The notes beneath the pieces were generated by a model. That model ran no database searches, had not been told where the DNA came from, and saw nothing but the letters and a program-made list of their open reading frames with translations. A stretch of 64,000 nucleotides of DNA from assembly GCF_036250735.1 (NCBI RefSeq), contig NZ_CP109430.1, positions 9,920,001 through 9,984,000 on the forward strand, given 5' to 3'. The position numbers and the translations under genes were made by a program. How positions within the stretch are numbered: the stretch's first letter is position 1; every line of letters begins with the position of its first letter. Positions 27,236 through 36,400 of this stretch are shown here, piece by piece. This DNA is from Streptosporangium sp. NBC_01495 (GTDB lineage: Bacteria; Actinomycetota; Actinomycetes; Streptosporangiales; Streptosporangiaceae).

Positions 27236-29038
27236 ATGCCTTCGACGACCGTTGCCGACTATGTGCTGGAGCGCCTGCGCGAGTGGGGGGTCGAAAGGGT
27301 TTTCGGCTATCCGGGCGATGGCATCAACGGCCTGCTCGCCGCCTGGGGGCGGGCCGGGAACCGGCCGATGTTCGTCCAGGCGCGGCACGAGGAGATGAGC
27401 GCGTTCGAGGCGGTCGGCTACGCCAAGTTCGGCGGGCGCCTCGGGGTCTGCGCGGCGACCTCGGGGCCCGGCGCGATCCACCTGCTCAACGGCCTCTACG
27501 ACGCCAAGCTCGACCACGTCCCGGTGCTCGCGATCGTCGGCCAGACCAACCGCAGCGCGATGGGCGGCTCCTACCAGCAGGAGGTCGATCTGCTGTCGCT
27601 GTACAAGGACGTGGCCAGCGACTACGTGCAGATGGTCACCGTGCCCGAGCAACTGCCGAACGTGCTGGACCGGGCGATCCGCGTGGCACTGGCCGAGCGG
27701 GCCCCGACCGCGATCATCCTGCCCGCCGACGTGCAGGAGCTGGACTACTCCGCGCCGGGCCACGAGTTCAAGATGGTGCCCTCCAGCATCGGGATCGACT
27801 GGCCGACGACCTTTCCTGACGAGGCGGCGCTCCACTACGCCGCCGATCTGCTCAACGCCGGTGAGAGGGTCGCGATCCTGGCCGGTTCCGGCGCCCGGGG
27901 GGCCCGGGAGGAGCTCTGGCAGGTCGCCGGGCTGCTGGGGGCGGGCGTGGCCAAGGCGCTGCTGGGCAAGGACGTGCTCTCGGACGAGCTGCCGTACGTG
28001 ACCGGCTCCATCGGGCTGCTGGGTACCCGGCCGAGCTACGAGATGATGATCGGCTGCGACACGCTGCTCACCGTCGGCTCCAGCTTCCCCTACACCCAGT
28101 TCCTGCCGGACCTGGACCAGGCGCGGGCCGTGCAGATCGACATCGACCCCAAGCTGATCGGCATGCGCTACCCCTACGAGGTGAACCTGGTCGGCGACGC
28201 CGCCGTCACCCTGCGGGCCCTCATCCCGCTGCTGAAGCGCAAGCGGGACCGCTCCTGGCGCCGGTGCATCGAGTCCGGCGTCGAGCGATGGTGGGAGACC
28301 ATGCGGATGGAGGCGATGGTCGAGGCCAAGCCGGTCAATCCGATGCGCCTGTTCCACGAGTTGTCCCCGCTGCTGCCCCCCAACGCGATCGTCGCCGCCG
28401 ACTCCGGCTCGGCCGCCAACTGGTACGCCCGCAACCTGCGCTTCCGCGACGGCGTACGCGGTTCGCTGTCGGGCACGCTGGCCACCATGGGGTCGGGCGT
28501 GCCGTACGGGATCGGCGCCAAGTTCGCCCACCCGGACCGTCCGGTGATCGTGTTCGCCGGTGACGGGGCGATGCAGATGAACGGCCTGGCCGAGCTGATC
28601 ACCGTCAAGCACTACTGGCGCGACTGGTCCGACCCGCGGCTGATCGTCGCGGTGCTGCACAACAACGACCTCAACCAGGTCACCTGGGAGATGCGCGCCA
28701 TGCAGGGCTCGCCCAAGTTCCCGCAGTCGCAGACCCTGCCGGACGTGGACTACGCCTCCTTCGCCGCGAGCCTGGGCATGGGCGCCCTCACCGTCGACAG
28801 CCCCGAGCAGGTCGCGCCGGCCTGGGAGCGGGCGCTGGGCGCCGACCGGCCCGTGCTCCTGGACGTGTACGTCGATCCGGACGTGCCGCCGATCCCGCCG
28901 CACGCGACCTTCGAGCAGATGAAGAACTCCGCCGAGGCGCTCCTGCGGGGCGACGAGAACCGCTGGGGCGTCCTGCGGGAGGGGATCAAGACCAAGATGC
29001 AGGAGTTCCTGCCGCACCGCGACAACGGCGGCAGGTGA
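27236..29038 (+). CDS. thiamine-pyrophosphate enzyme, pyruvate-oxidase / acetolactate-synthase-like
   Basis: This 600-residue protein has the three TPP-enzyme domains: N-terminal PYR domain with the catalytic Glu in RHEEMSAFEAVGYAK, a central FAD/nucleotide-type domain, and the PP domain with GDGAMQMNGLAEL...NN metal/TPP motif. It resembles stand-alone pyruvate oxidase-like proteins (POX5/PoxB group) more than the biosynthetic acetolactate synthase large chain, since no small subunit gene follows. The start is ATG 27236 with GAGGGGG 8 bases upstream. The exact 2-oxo acid substrate is undetermined. Confidence 0.85.
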   Translation: MPSTTVADYVLERLREWGVERVFGYPGDGINGLLAAWGRAGNRPMFVQARHEEMSAFEAVGYAKFGGRLGVCAATSGPGAIHLLNGLYDAKLDHVPVLAIVGQTNRSAMGGSYQQEVDLLSLYKDVASDYVQMVTVPEQLPNVLDRAIRVALAERAPTAIILPADVQELDYSAPGHEFKMVPSSIGIDWPTTFPDEAALHYAADLLNAGERVAILAGSGARGAREELWQVAGLLGAGVAKALLGKDVLSDELPYVTGSIGLLGTRPSYEMMIGCDTLLTVGSSFPYTQFLPDLDQARAVQIDIDPKLIGMRYPYEVNLVGDAAVTLRALIPLLKRKRDRSWRRCIESGVERWWETMRMEAMVEAKPVNPMRLFHELSPLLPPNAIVAADSGSAANWYARNLRFRDGVRGSLSGTLATMGSGVPYGIGAKFAHPDRPVIVFAGDGAMQMNGLAELITVKHYWRDWSDPRLIVAVLHNNDLNQVTWEMRAMQGSPKFPQSQTLPDVDYASFAASLGMGALTVDSPEQVAPAWERALGADRPVLLDVYVDPDVPPIPPHATFEQMKNSAEALLRGDENRWGVLREGIKTKMQEFLPHRDNGGR

Positions 29039-29153
29039 CCGGCCCGCTCGTCGAGGCGGTCGAGGCGAGCGCCTACACCGTCCCGACGGACGGGACGCAG
29101 GCCTGGGACTCGGCCACGATCGGGGCGGGGCGGCGGGTACCCTCCCGTGACAC

Positions 29154-29172
29154 GTGACGCCACCGGCGTCAC
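29154..29172. terminator. bidirectional hairpin between convergent genes
   Basis: GTGACGCC-acc-GGCGTCAC forms a perfect 8-bp stem with 3-base loop. It covers the stop codon of the minus-strand SDR gene (29169-29171) and lies about 115 bases after the TPP enzyme stop. Confidence 0.6.
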
Positions 29173-30575
29173 GGCCTGCCGCTGTCGCGCAGTCCGGCCA
29201 GGCTCCAGGCGAGGGCGACCCCCGCGTCGGACAGGGCGACACGGCGCCACCGGCCGTCGGCCGCCCCGAGCGCCAGGACGGTTCCGGCGTGCACCAGGTC
29301 GATCACCGCGCCACCGGTGAGCACCTCCTGGCTGGGCCGAAGACCCGACCAGGCCGCCTGGCCCAGCTGCCTGGCACCCAGCAGGCGGGCGACGGCCTTC
29401 GCCCTGCGATTCCCTCTCCCTCCGAGTGCGCGGAGCACCTGTGAGGGCGCCATCAGCAGCGCCAGCCCCCATGCCGCGCGTGCGACCTCGATCGTCCGCA
29501 CCGGCGGTATCCTCCCGCCGGATCGCTCCCCGAACGACCCGCGCCGCGTCGTGCCCGTCGCCCTGCGCCCGCGCGCCCACGCCAGGGCGCCCAGCCCCGC
29601 CGTCAGGGCCGAGGCCGCCGCGAGCAGTCCGTGGTGCTGGGAGGCCCAGAGCTGGGGGCTGTGCGTTATGGCCCTGCGGTCGAAGGAACCGTGCGCCCCC
29701 TCATCGGTACCGGGTTCGTCGTCGGCCGGGCGCCACAGGTTGGGAGGGTCCCGGTGGGTCACCTCGGTGGTCTGCTGGGAGTCGTAGCCCGTCCAGGCCA
29801 GGTATCGGTCCAGGAGTCCGGGGATCACCGCGTTGGCGAGGAGCGTCGCGGCGGTCGAGACGCCCACCCAGTACTCGCGCCGCCGCGGATGCTCCGCCGC
29901 GTAGAGGATGGCGTCGGCGGGGATCTCGGGCTGGTAGATCGGGGGAACGGGCTGGGGGTGGCCGGGCAGGCGCGACAGCACCCAGTCGAACTGCGGCGTG
30001 TTGACCGCCGGCATCTGCACCATCGTGACCCGTACGCCACTCCTGTCGTGCAGCAACTCGCAGCGCAGTGACTCGTTGAATCCCTGGATGGCATGCTTGG
30101 CTCCGCAGTACGCGCTCTGCAGCGGGATCCCCCGATACGCCAGCGCCGAGCCGACCTGGACGATCACACCGTGGTCGCGGGGGAGCATCCGCCTCAGCGC
30201 GGCGCGGGTGCCGTTGACGAAGCCGAGATAGGTGACCTCGGTCGCGCGGCGGAACTCCTCGGGTGTGATCTCCGTGAAGGGGGCGAACACCGAGGAGAAG
30301 GCGACGTTCACCCACACGTCGATGGGACCGAGCTCGTCCTCGGCCCGCCCCGCGGCGGCATCGATCTGGTCGTGGTCGGCGGTGTCGGCCGCGATGGCCA
30401 GCGCCTCGCCGCCCGCCTCGCGCACCTCGCGCGCGGCCCCCTCCAGGCCGTCGGCACCTCGCGCGATCAGCGCCACGGCGTCGCCCCTGGCGGCGAAACG
30501 GCGGGCGGTGGCCCGGCCGATGCCCGCGCTGGCTCCGGTGATCACTACGACGCGTCGTCCGTCTCGCGTTGTCAT
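29169..30575 (-). CDS. SDR-family oxidoreductase with C-terminal membrane-associated extension
   Basis: This 468-residue protein is nearly twice the usual SDR length. Residues 1-240 are an SDR with TGASAGIG cofactor loop, a degenerate NNAG (VNVA), Ser in VGSALAY and the Tyr/Lys pair in YCGAKH. From about residue 310 there is a separate region with hydrophobic stretches (GLLAAASALTAGLGALAW; GLALLMAPSQVLRALGG; IDLVHAGTVLAL) resembling small membrane or DUF4267-like segments. The start is ATG 30575. The fusion suggests an oxidoreductase tethered to the membrane. The long 5' gap (30576-30854) is AT-richer and probably holds the promoter. Confidence 0.85.
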   Translation of the reverse strand: MTTRDGRRVVVITGASAGIGRATARRFAARGDAVALIARGADGLEGAAREVREAGGEALAIAADTADHDQIDAAAGRAEDELGPIDVWVNVAFSSVFAPFTEITPEEFRRATEVTYLGFVNGTRAALRRMLPRDHGVIVQVGSALAYRGIPLQSAYCGAKHAIQGFNESLRCELLHDRSGVRVTMVQMPAVNTPQFDWVLSRLPGHPQPVPPIYQPEIPADAILYAAEHPRRREYWVGVSTAATLLANAVIPGLLDRYLAWTGYDSQQTTEVTHRDPPNLWRPADDEPGTDEGAHGSFDRRAITHSPQLWASQHHGLLAAASALTAGLGALAWARGRRATGTTRRGSFGERSGGRIPPVRTIEVARAAWGLALLMAPSQVLRALGGRGNRRAKAVARLLGARQLGQAAWSGLRPSQEVLTGGAVIDLVHAGTVLALGAADGRWRRVALSDAGVALAWSLAGLRDSGRP

Positions 30576-30854
30576 GGCTCGGCTCCCATCATGCAGAGTC
30601 GATTTACCCCGACAAAAGCGACATAACATCCTAAAGGGTTAATATTCTCGTGGTCGGTGTGCTCACCTGAGGTAGCGCGGCCGGAGGTACGGCGTCACCG
30701 GCGCGAAGGCGACGACGAGCCCGCAGTCGGTGCGTGGACGTCCCCGGACAGGGTCACACGCGGCCCGTCCCGGCACATCGAAGGATCGTCGCCAACGTCT
30801 CGGACGGCCTGACGTGTCCGCCGTGCGGTGTCCTCCAGGACCCGTCCGAAGAAG

Positions 30855-31787
30855 TCACGCGAACCACATCATCTCCTGCCCGTGCGGCCGGGTCCAGGCG
30901 AGCGGCGTCCCGTCCAGCGCGAGGACGTGCAGCGCCCCGCCGGGCGACTCGGGCAGCGTGTCGTAGGGCAGCACGTCCGGGCTCTCGTTCGCGATCCAGT
31001 GGCCGGGCAGCCCGCGTACCACCTCGGCGAACGCCTCCCGCCGCGGCGCGGGCACCTGGTACATCACCGAGGTGTGGAAGACCACCAACGTCGCGCCGGC
31101 CGGCGCCTGGGCGGCCAGCGCCGGCAGGTCGTCCACCAGGTCACCGCACGCGAGCAGTGGCGGCTCGGCCGCCGCGACGGCCGCCGCGGCCCGCAGCCGG
31201 GGGCGGCGGTGCGCGTGCTCCGGCCAGATGAGGGCGTCGAGCCATGCGAGGTCCGCGGGGTCGCTCACATCGAGCGGGTTCAGATCCAGGCCGGCCCGCC
31301 ACACCACATCCGGTACGCCGGACGGCGGCACCACTCCGGTGGCCGCGCACTCCAGGACCGGTTCGCCGGAGCCGACCACGTGGTCGCCGTAGCGGTAGGC
31401 GTACCGGTCGGGGTAGAGGCACAGCCCGGCGGACGCGCCGACCTCCAGCAGCGCGAGCGGCTGTGGCAGCGCGGCGAGCACCGGCAGCAGTACGGCACAC
31501 CGCCCGGCCTCGTTCGTCTGCGTGGCCCGGACGCGCATCTCCGCCTCGATCGCCGGCCAGTTCGCCACCGTGTAGTCGTGGAACCCGGCCGGGTCCTCGA
31601 CCTCGCCACCGAGGAACCGTACGACACCGAACAGCAGGTTCGGCTGCCGTTTGACCGGGGGGAGCGTGCCGAGCAGCGCGAGCACCTCATCGTCGCGGGA
31701 GACCGCGAGCGACAGGCGCTCGTATGTCGTCGACACGCCGCACGCCTCGCGCGCGGCGAACTCGGCGTACCTCGCGGCAGTCGTCAT
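30855..31787 (-). CDS. DUF2332 family protein
   Basis: This 310-residue soluble protein matches the DUF2332 family of actinobacteria and proteobacteria. Diagnostic stretches are RQPNLLFGVVRFLGG, LLEVGASAGLCLYPDRY and VVFHTSVMYQVP. The LEVGASAGL segment looks like a class I methyltransferase SAM-binding loop, so a methyltransferase-like fold is possible, but the function is unknown. The start is ATG 31787. It is monocistronic as far as I can see, followed by a TetR gene on the same strand upstream. Confidence 0.9.
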   Translation of the reverse strand: MTTAARYAEFAAREACGVSTTYERLSLAVSRDDEVLALLGTLPPVKRQPNLLFGVVRFLGGEVEDPAGFHDYTVANWPAIEAEMRVRATQTNEAGRCAVLLPVLAALPQPLALLEVGASAGLCLYPDRYAYRYGDHVVGSGEPVLECAATGVVPPSGVPDVVWRAGLDLNPLDVSDPADLAWLDALIWPEHAHRRPRLRAAAAVAAAEPPLLACGDLVDDLPALAAQAPAGATLVVFHTSVMYQVPAPRREAFAEVVRGLPGHWIANESPDVLPYDTLPESPGGALHVLALDGTPLAWTRPHGQEMMWFA

Positions 31788-31856
31788 GTCCGAATTATCA
31801 CGCAGAGGGGCGCGGCTTGATATCTCGGGAAGGAATGAACCGATCCGTGCACGCCT

Positions 31857-32504
31857 TCAGGAGCGAGGCCGGCTCGCATCGGCGCCGTAGCGCAGTCCGT
31901 CGACGAGGAGCGCGACCATGCGTTGGCTGTACGCGACTCCCTCGTCCGCCACGGACATGCAGAGATTGGCGACGGCGTACAGGAGGTCCTGGGGGCTGAT
32001 GTCGGTACGGATCTCGCCACTGGCCGTCGCGCTTTCGAGCAGTGACCCGAGGGTGGGGCCGAGTCGCCGCATGAAGTAGCCGGGCAGGGCGTCGAACGCC
32101 GGATCGCCCGAGTGAAGCGCTGTGGCGAGTCCCCGTTTGGTCGCGAGGAACTCGGTGTACCGGTGGAGCCACCTCGCGAGTGCCACTCCCGGCTCGTGCG
32201 CCGCGGCCAGCAGCGGGGCCGCGTCGGCGCAGGCGTCCACCTCGCGCTGAAACACGGCCTTGACCAGGTCTGAGCGCTGTGGGAAGTGCCGGTACAGCGT
32301 TCCGACTCCGACACCGGCCAGATCGGCGATCTCCTTCGCGGGCGCGTCCACGCCCGACGTGCCGAAGACGGCCTTCGCCGCTTCGAGCAAGGAGTCGACG
32401 TTGCGTTGCGCGTCGGCGCGCAGCCGACGCGGCGCGCGTTCGAGTGCGCCCGGACCCGCGGAGCCGGTCGAGTCGACTCCGGTCGGCGCCGTGTTCTCCG
32501 TCAC
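31857..32504 (-). CDS. TetR-family regulator
   Basis: This 215-residue regulator has helix-turn-helix VDAPAKEIADLAGVGVGTLYRHFPQRSDL at about residues 52-80 and a C-terminal TetR_C-like domain. GTG 32504 follows GGAGGG. It is divergent from an aldo/keto reductase gene, and two GGAAAG-type inverted repeats fill the 127-bp space, so it likely represses both. Confidence 0.92.
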   Translation of the reverse strand: MTENTAPTGVDSTGSAGPGALERAPRRLRADAQRNVDSLLEAAKAVFGTSGVDAPAKEIADLAGVGVGTLYRHFPQRSDLVKAVFQREVDACADAAPLLAAAHEPGVALARWLHRYTEFLATKRGLATALHSGDPAFDALPGYFMRRLGPTLGSLLESATASGEIRTDISPQDLLYAVANLCMSVADEGVAYSQRMVALLVDGLRYGADASRPRS

Positions 32505-32526
32505 GACCCTCCTTCACTTGCATAAC

Positions 32527-32563
32527 CGGAAAGTCTTTCCGTATAGTTCCGGAAAGACGTTCC
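32527..32563. promoter_or_regulatory. tandem inverted repeats, TetR operator candidates
   Basis: CGGAAAGTCTTTCCG (32527-32541) is a 15-bp palindrome around one base. A second, imperfect copy GGAAAGACGTTCC (32551-32563) lies 23 bp further. Both lie between divergent tetR and aldo/keto reductase genes. Confidence 0.8.
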
Positions 32564-32631
32564 ACTTCGGTCCAGGGTACGGCATGCGAGAGCGCCGGCC
32601 ACACCTCGACCACAACCCCAGGAGAAACCTC

Positions 32632-33660
32632 ATGCGGTACCGCACGCTTGGCCGGACCGGCATCAGGGTCAGTCCCTACGCGCTCGGCGCGATGATGTTC
32701 GGGGCCATCGGCAACCCCGACCACGACGACTCGATCCGCATCATCCACAAAGCGCTGGACGCGGGGATCAACTTCGTCGACACCGCCGACGTGTACTCCC
32801 GCGGCGAGTCGGAGGAGATCGTGGGAAAGGCGCTCAAGGGGCGTCGCGACGACGTCGTCCTCGCGACCAAGCTGCATCTCCCGATGGGTGACGATCCCAA
32901 TCAGCGAGGCAACTCAAGGCGCTGGATCATGACCGCGGTCGAGAACTCGCTGCGTCGCCTGCAGACCGACCACATCGACCTCTACCAAATCCACCGGCCG
33001 GACCCCGACACCGACATCGAGGACACGCTCTCGGCGCTCTCGGACCTGATCCACAGCGGTAAGGTCCGGGTGATCGGGTCGTCCACGATGCCCGCCTCCG
33101 ACCTCGTCGAAGCCCAGTGGGTGGCCGAGCGGCGCGGCCTGGAACGGTTCCGCACCGAACAGCCGACCTACTCGATCCTCAACCGCGGCATCGAGACCGA
33201 AGTGCTGCCCGTCGCCCAACGCTACGGGATGGGCACGCTGGTGTGGAGCCCGCTCGCGAAGGGAATGCTCACCGGGCGCATCCGCAAGGGCCGGCAGACC
33301 GACCTCCGCCGCGCCGCCCGCTTCACCAGCTTCAGTGACGAGCGCCGGCTCGACGCCGTCGAGCAGATCATTCCGCTCGCCGACGAGGCAGGCCTGCCGA
33401 TGACGCACCTCGCGATGGCGTTCGCGACCGCTCATCCCGGCGTGACCAGCGCGATCATCGGGCCGCGCACGATGGAGCAGCTCGACGACCTGCTCGCCGG
33501 CGTCGACGTCACCCTCACCGACGAGATTCTCGACCGGATCGACGAGATCGTTCCGCCCGGCACCGATGTCGGCACGTTCGACGAGGCCGCCTACCTGCCC
33601 CCGGCCCTCCAGCGCTCGAACCTCCGCCGCCGACCCGTCGACGAACGCGCCGCCGCCTGA
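32632..33660 (+). CDS. aldo/keto reductase
   Basis: This 342-residue TIM-barrel reductase has the catalytic tetrad Asp in FVDTADVYS, Tyr in the same motif, Lys in ATKLH and His in DLYQIHRPD, and a C-terminal NADPH-binding region GVTSAIIGPRTMEQL. AGGAGA precedes ATG 32632. It probably reduces an aldehyde or ketone. The divergent TetR gene and operator make it an inducible gene. Family members include YghZ/Kv-beta-like reductases; the substrate is not predictable. Confidence 0.93.
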   Translation: MRYRTLGRTGIRVSPYALGAMMFGAIGNPDHDDSIRIIHKALDAGINFVDTADVYSRGESEEIVGKALKGRRDDVVLATKLHLPMGDDPNQRGNSRRWIMTAVENSLRRLQTDHIDLYQIHRPDPDTDIEDTLSALSDLIHSGKVRVIGSSTMPASDLVEAQWVAERRGLERFRTEQPTYSILNRGIETEVLPVAQRYGMGTLVWSPLAKGMLTGRIRKGRQTDLRRAARFTSFSDERRLDAVEQIIPLADEAGLPMTHLAMAFATAHPGVTSAIIGPRTMEQLDDLLAGVDVTLTDEILDRIDEIVPPGTDVGTFDEAAYLPPALQRSNLRRRPVDERAAA

Positions 33661-33786
33661 CCGCGTCGAAGCGATGGACCGCGACGAGTAAGTCCTAAGA
33701 CTGAGAACGGGTAGGGCGAGGCGTACCGGCTGGTGAGCCCACCCGTGGAGCGCGTCGGCAGTGGGCCGGGCGTCGGGCCGGGCGCC

Positions 33787-33873
33787 GCTCGGCGGATCCT
33801 GGCGTTGACCGCCGCGATCTGGCACGACCGCGCCACCGGCCGGCCCGTCACCCGGTCACTGATCGCCTACGAC
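33787..33873 (+). pseudogene. IS982-like transposase scar (C-terminal fragment)
   Basis: About 29 codons read AARRILALTAAIWHDRATG... RSLIAYDH, which resembles the end of actinobacterial IS982-type transposases. The usual stop after YDH is missing and nothing upstream continues the frame, so only a scar remains. The family name rests on memory of this C-terminal motif. Confidence 0.55.
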
Positions 33874-33901
33874 CACCGACCGGACTTCGGACTTTATTCG
33901 T

Positions 33902-34732
33902 CTAGACGGAAGCGGTGCGGGGCGCCTGGAAGCGTTCCGCGTGCTGGGCCGCCCACTGTGCGAACGTGCGCGCCGGGCGGCCGGTCAGCTGCTCGACGGT
34001 GTCGACGACGGTCGTGGAGTCTTCGTTGGGAGCGGCGTACCAGCCGATGACATAGTCGGCGTCCGCCCGGGACACACCGGTGGCCATCAGCCTGTCGACG
34101 GCCTGTTCGTGCGTGATCGGGGCGAAAACGATGTCGCGGCCGGTTGCCTGAGACAGGATTGCGATCCGTTCACGCGGGGTCAGCGATTCGGGCCCGGTGA
34201 GGTTGTAGGCACGCCCCGCATGGCCATCGTCGAGCAGCGCGACTGCTGCCACCGCCGCTATGTCGGCCTCGTGGACGAGCGCGCTGGGAAAGTCGTACGG
34301 CTCGCGCACGATCCCTTCGGCCTGAATCGATTCGATCCAGTTCAACGTGTTGGACATGAACTCTTGCGGTTCCAGGCGTGTCCACTCCACACCCGAGTCC
34401 GCCACAGCCTCCTCGACCGGTCCCACGCCACCACCCCACACCACGGTGATACGCCGCACACCCGCACCAACCGCCCGCCGCACCAACTCGGGCCCGACCT
34501 CGGCAAGCCCCGCCGTCACCGTGATGTGCAACCGGCTGACACCATCGAGGGCGGCGTTCAGCCTCTCCGGTGCCGTGTGCGTGCCGGCCACCAGCTCCAC
34601 CTCGGCCGGAAACCTTCCTGCGGCCGCGGCCGGATTCCGCGTCAGTGCCCGAACGCTCTCTCCTCGACGGACCAGCTCTGCCACGACGTGCTTGCCGGTG
34701 TTCCCGGTGGCACCCGTAATCAGTGTCGTCAC
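33902..34732 (-). CDS. NmrA-like NAD(P)-binding protein
   Basis: This 276-residue protein has the cofactor loop TGATGNTGKHV (residues 6-16) and the NmrA/azoreductase-like pattern (FMSNTLNWIESI, YNLTGPESLT). It lacks the SDR Tyr/Lys pair. Such proteins are NAD(P)H-quinone reductase-like enzymes or redox sensors. The start is GTG 34732 with GGAAGGA upstream. It lies between two transposase scars. Confidence 0.85.
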   Translation of the reverse strand: MTTLITGATGNTGKHVVAELVRRGESVRALTRNPAAAAGRFPAEVELVAGTHTAPERLNAALDGVSRLHITVTAGLAEVGPELVRRAVGAGVRRITVVWGGGVGPVEEAVADSGVEWTRLEPQEFMSNTLNWIESIQAEGIVREPYDFPSALVHEADIAAVAAVALLDDGHAGRAYNLTGPESLTPRERIAILSQATGRDIVFAPITHEQAVDRLMATGVSRADADYVIGWYAAPNEDSTTVVDTVEQLTGRPARTFAQWAAQHAERFQAPRTASV

Positions 34733-35161
34733 AGTTGAGTTCCTTCCGTTACCGACGACCCTAGGAGCTCAACTGCGCTTGAGGTCAAGAAGCCCGCCCG
34801 ACCACCGGTGTGCCCGTCAGTCCGTCGACCGGCCCGGCCGGTCACCTGACCCGGTGATCGCCCGGAGTGGGGGTCCCGGTAGGAACTCCCGGCGGAGGTG
34901 GGACCGGGCATGAAGCGGTTCCCCACCGCGGGTCATCTGGTCTCTTGGGCGAAGTGGACAGGGACAAAGGACCCGAACCCATGTCCGTCCTGCGGGGGAA
35001 GCTCAGTCCGCCCTCACGGTTGTCGGCTGCTCGACTCTTACCGGTCCAGTCCAGCTGGTTCGTGGCGGGGCACCAGAATCGGCCTGCCCGCTGCTGGCTA
35101 TCCTGTGGCACGTCGAGCCGGGCACGGCTCCCCACCACGATCCCACCGGGAGGCGACGACC
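34733..35161. other. 429-bp gap holding an IS110 scar
   Basis: There is no complete gene here. It contains the promoter side of the NmrA-like gene, an IS110-like fragment (34898-34960), then a stretch encoding PCPSCGG that may be another transposase scrap, and finally the ribosome site GGGAGG of the sensor kinase. Confidence 0.6.
34898..34960 (+). pseudogene. IS110-family transposase scar
   Basis: About 20 codons read GPGMKRFPTAGHLVSWAK, a signature of the C-terminal Transposase_20 domain of IS110 elements (usually GxDMxRFPTxxHLxSWA). The frame before and after is not transposase-like. The frame is open into the downstream sensor kinase gene. Confidence 0.65.
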
Positions 35162-36349
35162 GTGACAGCCTCCCCGCGCCGGAGCACATGGCCGGCGGCG
35201 ACGGTGGTGGCGCACGCGGTCCTGGCTCTCCCGACGGTGATCATCCTGGTGGGCGTCCGGCATCTCGGCGCGGACCTGTGGCAGATCTTCGCCGCGGCGG
35301 GTGCCGCCGTCCTGCTCCATGTGGGAGCGGTGGTGGTCCATCGACGGCCGTGGGTGGGGTACGCGATCGGCGCGCTGGCAATGCTCGTCCTGGTGACGAT
35401 GCCCTTTCTGGGCTGGTCACCGAACATGCTGCCCTCGGCCGTGTGCTTCCCCCTGACGTTGTGGCGGCTGACCAGCCTGGTCTCGGTCAGGTCCTCGGTG
35501 GTCGCGTTGGCCGTCGCCGCGCTCGGGATCGTCCTCACCGAGTGGGTGGCGTGGGCCCGGCTGCTCCCTGACATCCCTGGGTGGACCCGCCTGGTCGAGG
35601 GCGGGCTGCTGATGCTCGTGGTCGGCGGTGTGTGGCTCGCGGCCCTGATGGTACGCCGCAGGCACGAGGCCGGCCGACGAGCCGAGAGCGAACGACTGGT
35701 CGCGGCGGTCGCGGACGAACGGGCCGGCATCCGCCGCGACCTGCACGACGTGATCGCCCACACGGTCACCGTCATGGTCGCGCGGATCGAGGCCGCGGCG
35801 GTGACGACGGCGGATCCGGCGACCCGCCGCGAACTCGGCGACATCGCCGAGGCCGGCCGGGACGCCCACCAAGGTCTGCGAGCGATGCTGGCCACCTTGG
35901 GCCCGGCCACCGTGGCGCCGCGCGCCGATTCCCGGCCCAGAGAGGTCCCGATCTCGCTCGACGCCCTCCCCGACCTCGTGGCCTCGGCGGCGAGCCCGCT
36001 CCATGCGGTGACGTTCGCGGAGGTGGGGGAGCGACGGCCACTGAGCCTGAGTTCCGAGGTCGCGGCGGTCCGTACCGTGCAGGAGGGCATCACCAACGCG
36101 CTGCGCCACCTCGAACCACCGGTCGAGGTGACCGTCCGCCTGCGCTGGACCCCGGCCGAGGTGGTGGTGGAGGTGCGCGACGACGGCGGCAAGGCGCTTC
36201 GCGACGTCGGCAGCCAGGGGACCGGCTTGATGGGGATCGAGGAACGTGTGCGTACCGCAGGCGGCACCCTGTCGATCGACGACGGGGACGAGGGGTGGGC
36301 GCTGCGGGCGCGGCTCCCCACGAAGGAGGGGAATGACCGAACGAAGTGA
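35162..36349 (+). CDS. two-component sensor histidine kinase (DesK type)
   Basis: This 395-residue kinase has five or six membrane segments in the first 165 residues, phosphoacceptor His195 (RRDLHDVIAHT) and an HATPase_c domain with EGITNALRHL and GTGLMGIEERV. I choose GTG 35162 (GGGAGG 8 bases upstream); the frame runs further upstream only through IS110 debris. The regulator follows after about 50 bases. This is probably a cell-envelope stress pair, given the adjacent beta-lactamase-fold hydrolase, but the signal is unknown. Confidence 0.92.
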   Translation: MTASPRRSTWPAATVVAHAVLALPTVIILVGVRHLGADLWQIFAAAGAAVLLHVGAVVVHRRPWVGYAIGALAMLVLVTMPFLGWSPNMLPSAVCFPLTLWRLTSLVSVRSSVVALAVAALGIVLTEWVAWARLLPDIPGWTRLVEGGLLMLVVGGVWLAALMVRRRHEAGRRAESERLVAAVADERAGIRRDLHDVIAHTVTVMVARIEAAAVTTADPATRRELGDIAEAGRDAHQGLRAMLATLGPATVAPRADSRPREVPISLDALPDLVASAASPLHAVTFAEVGERRPLSLSSEVAAVRTVQEGITNALRHLEPPVEVTVRLRWTPAEVVVEVRDDGGKALRDVGSQGTGLMGIEERVRTAGGTLSIDDGDEGWALRARLPTKEGNDRTK

Positions 36350-36400
36350 GGGAATCAGCAAGCACAGCACCTTGGTCATGAGGCCGACGAAGGAGGTCCC

